Assembly: GCA_947630315.1 (NCBI GenBank)
Contig: CANRHA010000122.1
Coordinates: 1 to 5,557 of the forward strand
DNA: 5,557 bases
Reading direction: 5' to 3'
Source: an uncultured Clostridia bacterium
Lineage (GTDB): Bacteria; Bacillota; Clostridia; Oscillospirales; Ruminococcaceae
The notes beneath the pieces were generated by a model that had not been told where the DNA came from, searched no databases, and saw only the letters and a program-made list of their open reading frames with translations. The position numbers and the translations under genes are program-made. This document shows, in pieces, positions 4,010-5,557 of the stretch (its first letter is position 1; each line of letters starts with the position of its first letter).

Positions 4010-5302
4010 ATGAAGCTGAATGTAAAGAGAACGGTGCTGATAGGGCTTCCGTTTGCGTCTATTCTGGCCTTTTGGCAGTTTTATGACCAGCTGATACCCG
4101 CAATTCTGGAGAACCATTACGGCCTGCCTACGCTTGCGACAAACGTTATAATGTCGATCGACAACATACTCGCCGTGTTCATGCTGCCGCTGTTCGGCTC
4201 TCTGTCGGATAAGACCCGGACCCGCCTCGGCCGCAGAACTCCGTATATTCTTTTCGGAACGGTCGCCGCGGTAGTTCTTATGGTGATACTTGCGGTGCTG
4301 ACCGAGGGCAAAAACTTCTGGGGATTCTTTATTTTCCTGATGCTTTTGCTGATCGTTATGAGCGTATACCGTTCTCCGGCGGTCGCATATATGCCCGATG
4401 TAACGCCCGCCCCTCTGCGTTCAAAGGGCAACGCCGTTATCAATCTTGTGGGCTATATCGGCGGAATATTCTCAACGCTTATCATGCCGTTTTTGGTGAC
4501 GTCGACGATGGCGGACGACGGAACATTTATATACAACAGCTTTATCCCTATATTCATAGCCGTCGCCGCGTTCATGTTGATAACCGTTCTGATAATGGTA
4601 TTCACGCTCAACGAAAACAAGATAGTCCGCGAGACCGCGATAGAAAACAATGAACCCGATACCGCCGCAAAATCGGGGCAGAAGCTTCCGAAGCCGGTAT
4701 TCAGGAGCCTTGTGTTCATACTCGCCTCGGTGTTCCTATGGTTCACCGCCTATAACGGCGTTACCACCTCGTTCTCAAGATTTTTCTCATACCGCTTCTC
4801 GATGGACGCCGGGGATTCCGCAAAATACCTTACCTTTGCAACTATCGCCGCAATAATCTCCTTTGTTCCGCTCGGGATAATATCCTCAAAACTCGGGAGA
4901 AAAACAACAATCCTCATCGGCGTCGTAACCATGACCGTATGCTACGGGGCTATAATCTTCATATCAAAACCCGGCCTTATCATGTATATGATCTTCGCCA
5001 TAATCGGCATCGGCTGGGCGGCAATAAATGTAAACAGCTTTCCTATGGTCGTTGAAATGTGCTCCGCGGGAGATGTTGGAAAGTACACCGGCTACTACTA
5101 TGCGTTTTCGATGGCCGCGCAGATATTCACCCCGATTTTCTCCGGCGTTCTGATAACCTGGCTCGGGTACAATGTGCTGTTCCCGTATGCCGCGATATTC
5201 TCTGCGGCGGCGTTTGTGACCATGCTCTTTGTGAAACACGGCGACTCGAAGCCCGAGGCGAAAAAGTCGCTGATAGAGAATTTTGATGTTGACGCGGGCT
5301 AA
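4010..5302 (+). CDS. MFS transporter of the GPH (glycoside-pentoside-hexuronide:cation symporter) type
   Basis: This gene encodes 430 residues from the ATG chosen by GGGAGGT and the promoter. Hydrophobic segments fit 12 membrane helices: roughly 8-28, 43-64, 79-98, 103-120, 143-165, 176-200, then a charged cytoplasmic loop 201-230, and 231-250, 272-292, 299-318, 322-342, 362-384, 388-408. The loop after helix 2, GSLSDKTRTRLGRRTPYIL at 63-81, fits the MelB/sucrose-porter branch of the major facilitator superfamily, as does DVTPAPLRSKGNAVINLVGY at 130-149. KLGRK at 294-298 is the matching loop in the second half. The protein should lie in the cytoplasmic membrane and take up a sugar or glycoside with H+ or Na+; the substrate is unknown. 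It is alone in its transcription unit. The nearby uxaC makes a uronide tempting but unproven. No terminator with a T-run follows; a heptad tract starts 5 bp after the stop. Confidence 0.9.
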   Translation: MKLNVKRTVLIGLPFASILAFWQFYDQLIPAILENHYGLPTLATNVIMSIDNILAVFMLPLFGSLSDKTRTRLGRRTPYILFGTVAAVVLMVILAVLTEGKNFWGFFIFLMLLLIVMSVYRSPAVAYMPDVTPAPLRSKGNAVINLVGYIGGIFSTLIMPFLVTSTMADDGTFIYNSFIPIFIAVAAFMLITVLIMVFTLNENKIVRETAIENNEPDTAAKSGQKLPKPVFRSLVFILASVFLWFTAYNGVTTSFSRFFSYRFSMDAGDSAKYLTFATIAAIISFVPLGIISSKLGRKTTILIGVVTMTVCYGAIIFISKPGLIMYMIFAIIGIGWAAINVNSFPMVVEMCSAGDVGKYTGYYYAFSMAAQIFTPIFSGVLITWLGYNVLFPYAAIFSAAAFVTMLFVKHGDSKPEAKKSLIENFDVDAG

Positions 5303-5307
5303 GCTTT

Positions 5308-5342
5308 TAGGTGTTAGGTATTAGATGTTAGATGTTAGAACG
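5308..5342 (+). repeat. Heptad tract 8 (five 7-nt units)
   Basis: Units are TAGGTGT, TAGGTAT, TAGATGT, TAGATGT, TAGAACG. It begins 5 bp after the transporter stop and points away from the gene, mirroring tract 7 upstream. Confidence 0.8.
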
Positions 5343-5387
5343 CTCCCATAGGGGCGGGAGTGACAAAGCGCGGCTCTGGAGGCTTTG
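5342..5387 (+). repeat. Post-heptad hairpin pair, copy A
   Basis: GCTCCC 5342-5347 pairs with GGGAGT 5356-5361 (one G-U), then CAAAGC 5364-5369 pairs with GCTTTG 5382-5387. The first stem aligns with copy B at 5435-5454 and differs from it by a compensatory pair. Confidence 0.6.
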
Positions 5388-5421
5388 CGTGGGGCTTAGT
5401 GCGAAGCCGAGGGCCGGGGGA

Positions 5422-5435
5422 TAGAGGATAGAACG
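5422..5435 (+). repeat. Heptad tract 9 (short, two units)
   Basis: TAGAGGA and TAGAACG only, preceded by a G-rich run. It is the one tract here without five units. Confidence 0.65.
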
Positions 5436-5454
5436 CTCTCATAAGGTTGAGAGT
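5435..5454 (+). repeat. Post-heptad hairpin, copy B
   Basis: GCTCTCA 5435-5441 pairs with TGAGAGT 5448-5454 (7 pairs, one G-U) around TAAGGT. It is followed by TACAAC and then GCGGCTCTGG, as in copy A. Confidence 0.6.
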
Positions 5455-5520
5455 TACAACCTGCGGCTCTGGGGGCTGCTGCAATTGGCGGCTCTACCGA
5501 GGGGCGCTGCGTAGCCGAAG

Positions 5521-5557
5521 GCCCCGGGCGAAGCCCCGGCGGCCCCGCAGGGGCCGC
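5521..5557. repeat. Start of a second four-way cross (truncated by window)
   Basis: The first 24 bases (5521-5544) are identical to 2965-2988, so the whole left outer arm is present. Arm 1 is then different and longer: GGCGGCCCC ends at 5546, loop GCA 5547-5549, and GGGGCCGC 5550-5557 pairs back, with the final pairs cut off by the window. Arms 2 and 3 and the right outer arm would lie beyond the edge. Confidence 0.7.

Larger units (their letters stand above)
5303..5557. other. Gene-free repeat region after the transporter gene, running off the window
   Basis: No credible coding sequence. In order it holds heptad tract 8 (5308-5342), a small hairpin and TGACAAAGC...GCTTTG stem (5342-5387), a GC-rich stretch, short heptad tract 9 (5422-5435) with its hairpin, an unassigned stretch 5460-5520 containing GCGGCTCTGG (5463-5472, also at 5370-5379), and the left part of a second four-way cross. 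Confidence 0.7.

Overview
The window reads as a chromosomal segment of a Gram-positive gut-type anaerobe, most likely an uncultured Clostridia (Oscillospirales/Ruminococcaceae-like) genome. The reasons are strong AGGAGG-type ribosome sites, sigma-A-like promoters with 17-bp spacers, a moderately GC-rich base composition, a hexuronate-degradation gene, and many dispersed intergenic repeats. The lineage is an inference; no rRNA or marker gene is present.

Layout: (1) bases 1-105 hold the last 34 codons of a membrane permease, probably a purine (NCS2/AzgA-like) permease, followed by a bidirectional terminator. (2) Bases 157-2037, minus strand, hold a two-gene operon: uxaC (glucuronate/galacturonate isomerase) with a textbook promoter and ribosome site, then a hotdog-fold acyl-CoA thioesterase 2 nt downstream. 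(3) Bases 2038-3102 are about 1 kb without a credible gene, filled with layered repeats. (4) Bases 3103-3747, minus strand, encode a HAD phosphatase of the phosphoglycolate-phosphatase type. (5) Bases 3748-4009 form a divergent promoter region with hairpins and one repeat tract. (6) Bases 4010-5302, plus strand, encode a 12-TM transporter of the GPH (glycoside-pentoside-hexuronide) type. (7) Bases 5303-5557 are again repeats and run off the window.

Metabolically the clearest theme is sugar-acid use: UxaC opens the hexuronate pathway and a GPH-type symporter could bring in a glycoside or uronide. The two lie 2 kb apart in separate transcription units, so a joint role is only a guess. The thioesterase and HAD phosphatase are generic housekeeping-type hydrolases.

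The unusual content is the intergenic DNA. I see (a) short tracts of a degenerate heptanucleotide, (T/C)AGANNN, present as five units in eight of nine tracts; (b) a 93-bp GC-rich element that folds, with no base left over at the junction, into a four-way cross of one 16-bp stem and three triloop hairpins, with the start of a second, sequence-divergent but still complementary copy at the window end; (c) four copies of a stem with a conserved TC/TC internal loop and a hypervariable apical hairpin; (d) small hairpins right after the heptads that show a compensatory base-pair change; (e) two copies of an AATGAAC/GTTCATT palindrome. Two stretches repeat these modules in the same order, so they look like a composite, non-coding, dispersed element. 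No transposase is in the window. All foldings were done by eye.
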